Assembly (NCBI GenBank): GCA_003993805.1
Contig: RSEF01000003.1
Location: 64,178,635 to 64,242,634 of the forward strand
Length of the DNA: 64,000 nucleotides
From: Himantopus leucocephalus
Lineage: Eukaryota; Chordata; Aves; Charadriiformes; Recurvirostridae
Direction of reading: 5' to 3'
Part shown: piece after piece, positions 40,894 through 52,543 of the stretch
Numbering within the stretch: position 1 is the stretch's first letter
Layout of the letters: the number at the start of each line of letters is the position of its first letter
Program-made: the position numbers and the translations under genes
The notes under the pieces: generated by a model
Database searches by the model: none
Told to the model about the DNA's origin: nothing
The model's input: the letters and a program-made list of their open reading frames with translations, nothing else

Positions 40894-41810
40894 AGTTATG
40901 TTTCTGCATAGCTCCTGATCCTTATGTCTGCTGCTCTATCTGGTATAAAGTGGAAGACTAGATTGTAGTCATTTAATTCAAGGTGCTACAGCTTTGCCTC
41001 AATGGGTCATCACAAAATCTAATTTGATATTCACACTGTGCTGTCCCCTTTGGCACTCGCCTGTGTAGGTGCAATTTAGACAGATCATCTCTTTAGCATT
41101 GGTGTGCACAAAAACTATCCCTGCCTGAGTGCTGTGTCTGCTCTGAGGTTCTTAAATGCCGAATTGGCAGATAACAGGCTTTAAGTCTTTAAATCTGATT
41201 CTTCCAGTAAGTTTAAGCCTATATGACAGGCACAATGAGTAGTCCCTCTGAAGTTAAGCACGTGTTAGTTGCTTGCATATTTTGCCCTGTAGTATTGCCT
41301 TCACAGGAGTAAGTATTCTTCATGGAGCTTGTAATATCAAGATAGATGCACTTTTATAATGCTTCTTGGGTTAGACTGTTCTTTACAGCTGCCTTCAGTA
41401 ATGTTAGTTGTGCAATATCCCCAAAATGCTTGCTCTTGTGCTTACGAATTTTAGATGAAAGCAAGCAAGTACTGGATATTATTTTTGTTTCATAGGGCTA
41501 GTAGTTTCATGTTTTGGATGAAAATGGCCCTCTGTTAAATAACCATGCACAGCATTATTTTTCCTTTGCCTTAAAATATGGAAGAAACAGTGTATGAGCA
41601 GCCCTTCATTACAAAAACAAAATCAAAAAAATCTTAGTTCCCCCTTGTAGCCTTAAACTTTTTTATTTTATGGCACTCCAAAGAAGAATAGCTCTTCAGA
41701 CACAAGGCACTTTCCTTGGTTGGGTTTCTTTTTTTGCCTTTTTTTTTCCAGTTAAGTTTGCTTTTGTTGTCGTGTTTTGTCCTACTTTGTTTTACGTTGC
41801 GGGTTGCTAG

Positions 41811-41957
41811 GACCTGGATAAGACCCAGGACGACTTACTGAAACACCAGGCTAGCATTAGTGAGCTCAAGCGCAATTTCATGGAATCCACACCTGAACCA
41901 CGCCCAAATGAGTGGGAAAAGCGGCGTATCACACCTCTGTCGCTACAGACACAAGGG
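41811..41957 (+). CDS. EPB41L2: EPB41L2 exon: spectrin-actin-binding domain, second part
   Basis: A 147-nt exon, phase 0 in and out, with acceptor ggttgctag and donor GGG|GTATGT. It encodes DLDKTQDDLLKHQASISELK, then RNFMESTPEPRPNEWEKRRI and TPLSLQTQG. The HQASISELKRNFMES helix is the conserved constitutive part of the domain. The end matches human 4.1G closely. Confidence 0.98.
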
Positions 41958-44900
41958 GTATGTCACTGCAGATGCTTGTCCGCATGCGTTTCCATACAAT
42001 TCTGTATGTAATACAGTAAATGCAGTTTGTCCTTTAGATTAACACTTTCTTTGGCTAATGTAATATTTGTTTATACTAAGTATACATTAACTTTTTATGA
42101 CTTACCGTTGGACCTGACTTTGTCAGGAATGTGTGGAATTTTATTCTTCTACAAGAACAACTGAAATAGAATCACTAGAAAAAAATGGAGGTGATGGCAG
42201 TATTTTCCTGTGTGTTAAGGACAGCTTAAATGTCACTTTGATTTACATGTATTGATGGAGGTAACTTTTCAGTGACAGTAGAACTTTTCTCTCCTTTTCC
42301 CTCTCTTTAGCTCTTCATAGACAGCTTGTGCGTAAACACACACGCAGCCTGTGTGTTGTTTCAGAAGGACCTTACATGACCAGTTAATTTACAGTGGTGA
42401 CTTCTTCAGGACATATTTAATGTAGTTTTTAAAATTTACTCACCTTAATCTCTGTAAAATGGATGTATCTACTTTTTCTCTATACCTCCTTCCTGACTGA
42501 ACCTTAAAACAGCAGTTTGGAATACGATTTTCTACAGATATCGTCCTGAATGCTTGTGGCAAGAAAACTACCCAAATAAATTTCTCTTGCTGTTGTGAAA
42601 CTTCTAGTTTTATGAGGACCTATTTGCTGCTTCTTTCGTATAGTAGAAGAGCAAATCAGTCTTCAAAAGCAATCCATTTATCTTCTGTTGTTATCCTTTT
42701 CTTCCGCCATTTTTCCTATCCTTCCCTCCTAAATGTATTGTTGTCCTGTCACATTAAATTCTGAAGTATTCTCTTCAGTTCCTAGAGAGAAGAACTTTGA
42801 ATTAAGCTTGCTTGATGCTACCAAATGATTTCTGTTAATAAGACATTATTTCAGTAAGATACTTAAGCAATCTGAGCTGTGAGTATGTGCATACAGATAA
42901 TACAGTCACTGACTGTATGGATCACTTCTTTAATGACTATTTTGTTAATTAATGGTTACTGCCAAGAAATTATTCCTCAGATTTCTAGCAGTACCTGAAT
43001 ATTTCTACACACAGTGGTATATGCATAGGTAAAAAAGCTGGTCAGATTTTCAAATGTCCACGTCACATTGGTTGATTTAATAGCTATAAATATCTTTTTG
43101 GTTAAAATAGACATCTATGTAAAAGTGTAACTTAATTTTTGTTACGTGGTTGTGTGTATTTTCTATGTTGACTTCTTTGTATTGAAGTCAAGGCCCCTCT
43201 AAGTTCTTTTATCTCTGTATTTTTTTTTCCTCATCTAGTATGCTCTATGACTTTCAGATGGTTTGGTTTTATGTTTATGTATAGTATGTGTCTGTCTCAT
43301 TGCCTGTTGATTTACACTGGTTTTATAAAATGAAAACCAAATAGAAAAAAGGAGACCACATTTTCCAAGTGAAAACGCTGCCTGCGAAGGAGAAGCAATG
43401 GACTGCAATGACATGGATTGCTGGAGCAAAACCAGAGGAAACTGATAAGGTGGCTGCCCTGAAACCTACTGCCTTTTTGCTGTATCTGCTGTGGGCTAGC
43501 TTGGGCACTTCTTTCTTTTTCTTTTTTTTTCCCTGATGGGGATAACTTTTTTTAGGCCAGTACTGAAAAGAGAAGGTTGAGTTGTAATCCAGGATCTCTG
43601 TGTGTGTGTATGTGTGTATATATGCACATATATGAATGCCAGCAACGTTCTGCTTAAGCACCAAACTAGCTGTGAAGTTCTGAATGGCTACTATTTGAAA
43701 AGAAAACCAATTTTTCACTGAAAAATTACTGTGTTTTATGTGACTAGGATGACAGCAAAACACGTATTTCCATTCTATATTGAAATCATTGTCTGCAGTT
43801 ACTTCACACAAGAACTTTTGCTTTCTGTGTTCACTATGTAATCATTATTCAAACCACTAATGCTGTAGAAGCAGCTTCATTTCAAAGGCAACCTGGTTCT
43901 GAGCACCTCCACGCTTCCGTACCTCTCTTTTTTCATCCAGCAAAAGAGGGAGTTTTTCTCTCCCATAAGCTGGTTTAACATCAGTGCAGTGAAAACCACT
44001 ATATAACCAGTGGGACTACTACCAGTGTGATAGTGATGATGAGTAACAATTGTGATGTTGCTTTTTTACATCACTTTTGGACTATTTCCCCCCCCCGAGG
44101 ACTTGGGACAAAAGCAGGTTAATGTAAAGCTGTCAGTCCTATTTCAGCAACGTATATAAATACAAGGTCTGGAAAACAGTGCATTTCCATCCCGAATTAT
44201 TTGCTGACTGATGTAGAGAAGTTTGTGTTCAAGTGTTTTGTTACCCCCAATTTATAAACTTGCTGGTATTAGTAGACTAATACAGTGCTCAGTCCTGTTC
44301 CTGGACTGTATGTTTCCTTGCTTGTCTTTTAGGATGGCTGGACAATAGATGAGAATAAAGCAGGCATACTGCTGCTAATACTCTTTCTTTTTCTTCCTTC
44401 TTTTGCTCCAGTGAAAATACTCGCAAATAAGTCATTTTATGTATGAGAAATGTTATTTTGGGTACATCCCATTTGTGCTGCTATACTTCTGTATCACCAT
44501 ACTCCCACAAATGCACAGCATCTGTGACTTAATTGTAACAGAAATTGTGACACATTGATATAAATGTCACAAATAAATATGTGAAAAGTTGTTATGTTAT
44601 GGATACCCACAATATTATTTTTTTTTTTTTGTAATCCATCCCCCCAACCCGCCAGTGCCCATAAACAGTATTTCATGTTAGTGTATATGACTGTGTACCA
44701 GAAGGAATTTGCTGGGAATTTAAACATCTTCACAGGCTGCTACATTATTGTAACTACAGTAATTTGATGAAAAGTGCCAATTCTATCTATACATTTAATC
44801 ATTTTTACTAAATGCCTCCTCAGGAACAGGGGTTATATTATCAAACAAATTGTGTGATTGGAGTTTTCCTTTTAAAATATTAGAAGAATGAAAAATTTGC

Positions 44901-46124
44901 AGGTGGTAAAATGCAAAAAGATGGGTGGTATGTGCCTGTCTTTAATTATATACATCTGTAGGGGGAGAGAGAGAGGCACACAGTCTGACCACATAAAGAT
45001 TATTTTTTTTCCCCCTGCTTTTTTTTTTTATTTTTTAGTGCTTTGAGTGGTTAGAAAACATGTGGTATCAGAGTATGGTAGAAAGAACATTTATTGGGCG
45101 CAGTAAACTAGGGAAAGAAAGTGGGGGTGAGGAACACATTGCCCTGATGGATATTGAATGTTGCATGAGGGCAGATTTAATAACTTGCGTTCACATTAAA
45201 TTTTCTTAGCCACCTCTGAAATATACTTTAAATTTTATTGTAGGGAAAAAAATATAAGGGTTCTTCTTCTTTTCCTTCTCTGTTCTTCTGCATGCCGTAT
45301 GTGTTGTGTAGCATATGCACAGTAGCATGGTGTAACTTCTGTCAGTTCAGATTCTCCATTGCTTCTCAGCCGGAGTGCCGCTGTCTGCGTGGCACCTCGG
45401 CTTTCCTCTGGCACCTGCTTCTGCCGGGATTCTCTGCAGTGCCGCTTTCTAAGACAGAAATGTGTCTTCCTGAATGTTGTAAAAATGTGTGTTATGTCCA
45501 TCTTGGGTATTTGTTACATTCTTGGCTTTTTATTTTAGCTGGTTTTACTTCTTAATTAATCCAAGAGCTGGTGGAAGGAAAACTGGAATAAAGACTTTTA
45601 GCCTTTTCAGAGGCCTGTGTACCCACATGAATTTTGAGAGTTTGCTTTATCATGCAGATTTATAGTACTACACAAAATAGACCAGACTGCGAACATAATT
45701 TATGCTTTAAAGCAACGCACCCTTTTACGTATGTTTGAATAAAACAATTTTCCCAATAGAATGGGAAAGGCTTTTTGAAAACCGATTCTTTAATAGGAAC
45801 AAATTTGCTTAGGTTATTTAAGCATTTGAAAAGCATAAATATAACATATATTATAAAGAAAACGTTGTTTCAACATTGTGGGTATGTATTGTTTAAAGCA
45901 AATGTATCTGACTGCCCTGAAGCTCTGGGCCAATTAGGCATTAGAAGGTGTTAAAAATGGATTTTTAAAAGGGAAACATCCCACCAGTAAATACAGAATT
46001 ACTGCCCGAGTAAACTCTCCTGTTTGGGAAATCCATGGAAATGTTAATGTTCTTAATTTTTATTGTGTGATACGCATGGTGGAGAGATGCGGTATTGGAG
46101 TACGAGTGTGTGTTGCGGTGACAG

Positions 46125-46560
46125 CAGTGTTTTGTCCCGTCTGCCCTCCCTTCGCCTTTCGGGGACCGGTGCCCCCGGAGCCCCCGCTGCCTTCCCCCAG
46201 CCCAATCCCTGTCCCTGTCACCTCTCTCTTGCCGCACCTTTCCTTTGTAGATCGCTGCCGCTCCGTCCGTCCGTCCGTCACTCTTTAATTCTTTCCTTTC
46301 CCTTTTCTAACTCGTCTAGAGCCTAGAAGAGGAGATAACGTCCATTTTATTTAGTAAGGAGGGCTTTGGCGCTGGCACCGGAGGGCCCTTCGCCGCCGCC
46401 AGCCCGCGGCCAGCAGAGGGCGCTGCGGGGGAAGAGACCGCCGCCTCCGCCGCGCCGCCGCTCCAGGTGCTCCCCCCGCCGCCGGCCGCGGAACGGTAGG
46501 GGCTGGGCAGGGGACGGGGGCGCGGGGTTAGATTTGTCACCGACCCCCGGCGCCTTAAAA
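46125..46560. promoter_or_regulatory. EPB41L2: Intragenic CpG island
   Basis: The stretch is very GC- and CpG-rich against AT-rich flanks, with CCGT repeats (46262-46279) and long GCC/CCG runs. At its 3' edge AAAATGGCGG (46557-46566) resembles the YY1-type element often seen just at the start sites of TATA-less promoters. It may be an alternative promoter for C-terminal 4.1G isoforms, or may reflect the GC-rich candidate exon it contains. Confidence 0.65.
46320..46466 (+). CDS. EPB41L2: Candidate 147-nt cassette exon in the CpG island
   Basis: A strong pyrimidine tract (ctttcctttcccttttctaa, then ctcgtctag) precedes 49 phase-0 codons starting SLEEEITSILFSKEGFGAGT. They continue as a Gly/Ala/Pro-rich tail ending AAPPLQ at CAG|GTGCTC. 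The length is a multiple of three and both phases fit the neighbours. Without that donor the frame stops at TAG 46497-46499. I do not recognise the peptide. A loose echo of EIFSLLESARK in EPB41L3 is too weak to use. Confidence 0.4.
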
Positions 46561-47525
46561 ATGGCGGAAAGGTGGCCTGCAGCTTATTTCTCCGGTATCA
46601 GAGCCGGTAAGCTGGTCGCTGGTTTTAGAGGGGAGAGAGGGATCCGGCTAGAAAGTTTAATTCTGTGTTTGCTACACTCAAGAAATATTAATTGGTGCTT
46701 GTTTAAGCTTCACCGGGAATGCTGGCTTACACTCTGTAGGTGCTTTGCTTGGTAAACAGCAGTCAAAGCTAGGATTAAGTCACAGATGATGTGTTGATTT
46801 TTGTATTCTTATCGAGTGTACTCAAATTTTGCTGCAAGCTGTTAACTAAAAAATACATTAGATCAAAAAAACGACCTAATACATAATTCGCAGTGGGCTT
46901 TCTGGGATATCCATTGCAGATCATTTTGTTACGGAACAAATACTAATATAACTGCTTTCATCTCATCATTTTGGCTCCAAACTGTATCCTAATGGGATCA
47001 TCTTGGTAATCATGTATTGCTATTCCGACAACATACCACCCTAAACAGTCTCCCTCTTGTTATCTATTAACTTTCATAAAGTAACAGACCAAAGATGAAC
47101 AACTAATAAAATCTGACAATAAAGTCTTTTTTTTATTATTTTCTATGAGATAAACTGATAGGAGAATGCTAAATAGATGTGGGTTTTTTTTACTTTTCCT
47201 TAATATCATTCTTAATTCCTGATTTAACTAAGAGAAATAACTGTCTTAGCATCACTGGCCAGTGCATTCATGCTTTTATTTTCAGTCTTTCATAATTAAA
47301 TTCTTATCCCAATTAATAATGTCTATAATTCTTAACTACTTTTCAATGGACTATTTCAATGAAGGGGAAGGAAAGGAGGATAGTTCTATGTGAATCTTGC
47401 AGCGAATACACAGTATCTGTCTAGTATCATGTATATACATTCTTAAAAGCTTGCTTGGTGGATGTTGCACTGTTGAAAAGGGTTATGCATTGATTTTTGT
47501 CATCTGATTGCTTTTTATTTCACAG

Positions 47526-47579
47526 AGACATGCTTCCAGAGCAGAAGGGCCTTGTACTGGAGTCAGCGATGCTGATAAG
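47526..47579 (+). CDS. EPB41L2: Candidate 54-nt cassette exon
   Basis: After a good acceptor (ttgctttttatttcacag) lie 18 phase-0 codons, RHASRAEGPCTGVSDADK, ending at AAG|GTTCTA, a poor donor. Length and phase would keep the frame. The weak donor and the lack of a known homologue keep confidence low. Confidence 0.25.
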
Positions 47580-47784
47580 GTTCTAATTTTTACCATAGTT
47601 AAATTTGGCTCTAACTCTTCCAGTCCATCTTCATTCTTTCTTTCCTTCCTTTTTCAGTTAACCATCACAACCATCTTTTGTCTTCTACATGACATGAACC
47701 AGCCATCAGCTAATTTTGTTTCCATCATTTTAATTTATTCATATACTCTACTTTTGTTTTTCCTCATCCATGTTTTTTGTACAG

Positions 47785-48342
47785 AGTTCACATGAGACTC
47801 TGGACATAGTGGAGGAGAAGAAGCAGGCAGAGGTTGGGATAGAAGAAACGCTAGTCGTAGACGAAAACAACAAAGGGAAAATGCAAGTTGCCACTGATGC
47901 TGGGGGAACATGTAAGGTGGAACATCTGTCAAAAAAGGACTCTTCATCATTGCCATCAGATAGTAGCAGCAGCAGCAGTAGTAGTGAGAGTGAGGATGAA
48001 GAGGTGGGAGAGTACCAGCCACATCATAGGGCAATTGAGGAAGTCATCAGGGAAGAACAGGAAGAAGAGGAAGACGTGAAAAGGAAAGAACATGAAGAAA
48101 AAATACAGCATGTCGAAGCCACACCAGAAGGCAGTAAACTAAACGTGCCAGCTGAGCACACACAAGTTACAACGGAAGATTTGGTCCGGGAAAATGCAGT
48201 TACCGTAGCTACAGAAGAGAAGAATTTGTCGGAGGAAATTAAGCAAGATTTAGGTGAAGAAAAAGAAGAACAGCTCAAACTCAATGGAGATGTGTCTCAT
48301 GTTGACATTGATGTTGCACCACAAATAATTTGTTGTTCTGAG
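47785..48342 (+). CDS. EPB41L2: EPB41L2 exon: acidic, serine-rich variable region
   Basis: A 558-nt exon, phase 0 in and out, with acceptor ttttttgtacag and donor GAG|GTAAAT. It encodes 186 residues starting SSHETLDIVEEKKQAEVG. A serine run with acidic flank follows (DSSSLPSDSSSSSSSSESED), then EVGEYQPHHR, long Glu/Lys-rich stretches, and VSHVDIDVAPQIICCSE. Start and end match human 4.1G; the middle is poorly conserved. The region separates the spectrin-actin-binding and C-terminal domains, is probably disordered and offers many casein-kinase-2-like sites. Confidence 0.97.
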
Positions 48343-50235
48343 GTAAATGGTAGAACAGTTTGACAACTAGATTAAGTGGAGGTATTTCTTGGGTTGAAAA
48401 TATACCTGCCTTTCTTCTTCTCCTATTCCTCCAACTCTTCAGGCATCCAACAAGATTCAGATCATTTGGAAGGGGAAACCATTGATGAGCAGTGAAACTC
48501 TGTCTCCTTCAGTTATGGTTTCTGACATTTTGCTAGAACTGAGTGAAAATCACCAGTAAGGCAAACCTTCCGAAGACTGACATCTCCTTTTTATCGCCCC
48601 CTTATTTTATATGCACATACATAATGTATGTTTATTATTTACATGTTTCCAATGTTTAAAGTCTTGTCTTGTCTATTTGTCAATTGTTTTTGACACGTCC
48701 ATGACATGTAATTGTGATTGGAAAGCTATTGGCAATTGAAATTAGAAAACACCCGTCACAAATTTTTGTTCCTTTTTTCCCCCCCTCATTACTCACTGCT
48801 TTTCTTGCTTTTTTTTTTTGCTTTTAAAAAATGTTATGGATTTATAGGCTATGGCTAGAAATTGCATAGCTGAGAACACTACATTGTAAAGGGATGAGGC
48901 CTATAACACGGTCTTACTATGAAGTCTTCTAGTGCAGTAGATATTTAGGGAAGCGTGCATGGGTTCCAGTCACAATCAGTTGTTTTAAGCCAAACAATGT
49001 TGAAGGGTTCATTACTGGGCAAACTATAAAGAAGCAGAAAAGGAAAAAATGAAGTGCAGGGGTGCATCTCTTTGTAAAGTTGGCATGATCAACTGCTGAG
49101 TTTTTCAACAATCAGATGGGTTTTTTCCTAGTTATCTACCTACTTGTTCTTGTAATGGTGGCAAATCATTTTTTCTTTGCAGTTAAATCCAAACAATTTA
49201 CCTTCTTTCTTTTGTTGTCTTTTGCATACACAGATGTTCTGATTAATGATGTGAAAAAATTAGTTTATAAGACCTTTAGAAGTTGCAGGCACCCACACTT
49301 CCTAAAAACATAGCTAGTTTGGAGGAAGGGGAGAAGGGCTGCTGTGTGTGCAAGTGTGTGTGAGGGAAAGAAAGGATTTTATTTTTTTTTTCCCCTGGGA
49401 TTTCCCCCCACATGCATCCAAAATCAATGGGAGATAGCAACTGATGCATCTAGAAAAATAGCAAAAGGTTTTACTGGATTTTTTTTTTTTTGAAGTTCTT
49501 AAATATGTTGGAAATCTGCTCCAATAAGATGTCACAAGTTCACTGGCTTGCAGACCCCTGGTTAATTCCTTTTTTATGATATTGCAGAGAACTAGTGGTA
49601 CTAGCTAACTCTAAGTGGTTAAAATGGCTTTTTAGGATTGTTGTCAAAAGAAGCCATTGATTTCCAGAATTATTACATTGAATGTAGACTGCTTAAAATC
49701 CAATTGTCAAAGTTGTTTTTCTGTTCCAGAAGTAGTACATATTAAAAAGTTAAACTTTTATGTACTTTCCTTGGAATTTCTAGTCCTTATTTGCAGTTTG
49801 ACTGAGCAATGATAGATATTTTCCCAGATTAATTCTAATATGAAGCTTATCCATCTGAGCTAGCTATCAGCTTCTTTATGCAAACCAAGATTTTTCCTAG
49901 TGATGCTTTTTTAGACATTTTCAATACTTGTGGTGCAGGTTGGTTTTAGCAGTTGCCTTCAGTATGCCTACAGTATGTACTGTTGGCTGAAACACAGAAC
50001 TTTGGCAAGGTTATCGGGAGATTAAATTTTCCTACTCTGTTATGTAGGTACTAGAGGACTGGTGTATTAGTCTTCATTTCACTATGCTTATTTATTGCAT
50101 GCTTTTTGATTGGGAACACAGTCAAATACTTACCTTACTGTTACAATTTTCTTGAGTTTCTGGTTGTGTTTTCTTGGTCCGCTTTACAAACCACCTTGGG
50201 TCTTTTGAATTGATTGGTTGTTTCTTGCACCGCAG
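48343..50235 (+). other. EPB41L2: Intron with an exon-like element
   Basis: 1.9-kb intron with GT-AG borders. The exon-like element at 48443-48555 lies 100 nt from its start. Nothing else was recognised. Confidence 0.85.
48443..48555 (+). other. EPB41L2: Candidate frame-breaking (poison) exon
   Basis: A strong pyrimidine tract (cctttcttcttctcctattc onward to cttcag) precedes 113 nt that are open in phase 0 (ASNKIQIIWKGKPL through LLELSENH). A strong donor CA|GTAAGG follows. Since 113 is not a multiple of three, inclusion would shift the next exon so that it stops after a few codons. Reading through the donor meets TAA at 48557-48559. Either way the C-terminal domain would be lost. Confidence 0.4.
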
Positions 50236-50358
50236 CCTCCGGTGGTGAAAACAGAGATGGTAACCATTTCAGATGCCACACAGAGAACTGAAATCTCCAC
50301 TAAAGAAGTTCCAATTGTTCAAACAGAAACTAAAACTATCACATATGAATCTCCACAG
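50236..50358 (+). CDS. EPB41L2: EPB41L2 exon: start of the C-terminal domain
   Basis: A 123-nt exon, phase 0 in and out, with acceptor ttgcaccgcag and donor CAG|GTATGG. It encodes PPVVKTEMVTISDATQRTEI, then STKEVPIVQTETKTITYESP and Q. The EVPIVxTETKTITYE motif marks the start of the conserved 4.1 C-terminal domain. Confidence 0.98.
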
Positions 50359-50858
50359 GTATGGTGGCTGGGTTATAATATTGTTTGCATGCTGGTTTTT
50401 ATTCCAGTTACTTGTAGATCAAAATAGATAACGTCCAAAAAATGCTTTTCAAAAACCTATACTTTTTTTCTAGCAGTTAAGGTTATACTTTGGCTGTGAA
50501 TTAGGTAAGTGAAATGTTTGTAGACAAAGCAATATTACTTCTGAAGTTCTAAGTGTTGTTTTTTTTAATATAAGGGCTTAGTTGCTGTCTGCAAATGTAT
50601 AACTCATTTTTAGTTTTGGAAACTTGATTAAAATATCTCATTGCTCCTGAAAGGAACATGTAGCTTTGATCATAAATTTTCCACAAGAATGAACGTAACA
50701 ACAGTCTTGCATGACTCTCTAAACTTGGATGGCTTCTATTTAGATTGCAGTTCTAACTGAACTAAAGAATGTGTTAGTAAGAAAACCAGCCTTTTCTCCT
50801 GTGAAAAGAAAGCTTTTAAATGCTAAAATACAAAAATACAATTTTTTTTTCCTTACAG
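50359..50858 (+). other. EPB41L2: Intron
   Basis: 500-nt intron with GT-AG borders and a T-rich acceptor tract. Nothing else was seen. Confidence 0.9.
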
Positions 50859-50957
50859 TTTGATGGCAGTGCTGGTGGCAATGCTGGTGTGCTGCTGAGT
50901 GCCCAGACAATTACATCAGAGTCAGTTTCTACTACCACAACTACACACATCACAAAG
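50859..50957 (+). CDS. EPB41L2: EPB41L2 exon: C-terminal domain
   Basis: A 99-nt exon, phase 0 in and out, with acceptor tttccttacag and donor AAG|GTAAAA. It encodes FDGSAGGNAGVLLSAQTITS and then ESVSTTTTTHITK. The Thr-rich TTTTTHITK end is typical of the family. Confidence 0.97.
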
Positions 50958-52543
50958 GTAAAATATAATAATGTCACTCTGAACTAAATAAACCCCAAAC
51001 CCTCAAAATAAAGTCTTACATTGAGTATCTCATATATCTGCTAATTTATAGAAGAAAACTGACTTGAAATGGATTGGATTCGTTCCTGGTGTGTGTGAGA
51101 GTTAATCTTTCTGTACACAGATTTTGAACAGAGAAGCCCTAATGAATAAGCAGGAATATCTGGGAACAGGACAGGGAAAGGGGGGAAAAATAAGTTTAAT
51201 TCTTTTAGTACTTCATATAGGTCTTATTTCTGTCTTTGATAAATGAGTATGTACCTAAATTTTTACAGTTTCAGTCCTGTCGTCACTCGCGGATATCTTA
51301 ATCTTTGTTAATGTAACTGATTTATCTGAGGTCCGCAGGAGCCAAGCTAATGGCATCAGTTATATGGATGAACTAAAACAATGTTTTCTCAGCCTTTGTG
51401 TTGATGATCCTTGTGCTGATAGGTTTAGAGCATGTTTTAAAACAGATCATATTGCTAGATTACTTGGCAAGCATATGCATTGCCAGAGTATGTTAGAACT
51501 ACCAAACTGTAATGATGATTATTTTTATTATTGATTTATGTAAATATCAAATTTTAGGCGTGCCCCAACAACACAGGTTTGAACTCTTGTCTTTGAACTC
51601 TTAAAATAGTTTTCCAAGAAAATTACAGAAAGCATTGTTTATGGTAAAGCAAAAGGGAAGAGGGAAACATGAGGTGTGAGTTTGGGATTTTTTCCCCCAG
51701 AACAAGAAGTTTCACATCATAGCAGAATGGAACAATGATTCACTGTTCACTGGATATATATTCAATATATATATTCTAAAGATTGAAATAGTCTTAAGAC
51801 TGAAAGTTGTATTCAGAGAATGGCAGTGGAAGGATGGTGTTGGAAAGTTGTCAGATAAAAGTCACATGAAATAAAGTAAGCTTAGAATTTAAAATGTGTA
51901 TGTCTTGTTGTACAGACTAGTCAACAGGTCCTTTTCAGTCTCCTGCTCACTTTTGGAATTGTTAAGCCACCACCATTTTAGGAAAAAGTCTTTATTCAAT
52001 AAATTGTGCTACCATAGCTAGAGGGGGCAGAAAAAAAGTGTACATTTACTTGTCAAGTTCAGATGTAGCAAATAATGCTGCTTTTTGTCAGGAATCATTA
52101 AAGAAAATGGTTTCAGTCTCGTCTTGTACTAAAAAATTACTGGGATTACCCTAATGCAGCAGATCCTTATCTTTTCTTACTGACTGCTTATCATTGATTC
52201 AAAAGACTGTTTGAATTTTCTAAACTAACTTTCTATTTTACATCCCAAACTCTTCATTATTGATAAAGTGACCTGCCAAAATAGTTTTAATATTCTAATG
52301 GAATTCTTAACAGAATTATCTTGGATCTTTTCTAATATGGTCAGTTTATCTTAAGTAGTAGTTTATTCTTTTCTCTTATACAGGCTGATTTTAAAAAATA
52401 AAAGCATTTAATGTTATTTCTGTGATAATATTTCTATAAGCTAAAATGTTTTAATCATTAGAGTAAGAAACGAAGAAACAAAGCAAAATTATTTCCATCA
52501 GGAATGGGAAGTATGTTGAAAATATCTCACTAAGGTCCATTGT

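Larger units (their letters stand above)
38941..41810 (+). other. EPB41L2: Intron
   Basis: 2.9-kb intron with GT-AG borders. It contains the TGCATG cluster at its start, an A/AACC-rich low-complexity patch (about 39100-39172) and a small palindrome (40877-40893). No exon was seen. Confidence 0.85.
41958..47784 (+). other. EPB41L2: Intron containing a CpG island and candidate exons
   Basis: 5.8 kb between the spectrin-actin-binding exon and the acidic exon, phase 0 on both sides. It contains a TG/TA microsatellite near 43597-43634, a C run near 44090, the CpG island at 46125-46560 and candidate exons at 46320-46466 and 47526-47579. No transposable element was recognised. Confidence 0.8.

Noticed and set aside
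43345..43449. 105-nt phase-0 open stretch (KKGDHIFQVKTLPAKEKQ...) ending at AAG|GTGGCT
   Set aside because: The acceptor side has no pyrimidine tract (aaaatgaaaaccaaatag), the donor is ordinary and no family homology is seen. It is probably a chance open frame.
46561..46605. ATG in good context (aaaaATGGCGG) followed by GCCG|GTAAGC as a possible alternative first coding exon
   Set aside because: It would leave in phase 1, while the next known exon needs phase 0, so it cannot start an in-frame 4.1G isoform. The motif is better read as a promoter element.
45235..46755. Longer open frames on both strands around the CpG island
   Set aside because: GC-rich DNA lacks stop codons by composition. 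Frames overlap on both strands and encode low-complexity Pro/Arg/Gly sequence. Only the splice-bounded 147-nt stretch was kept as a candidate.
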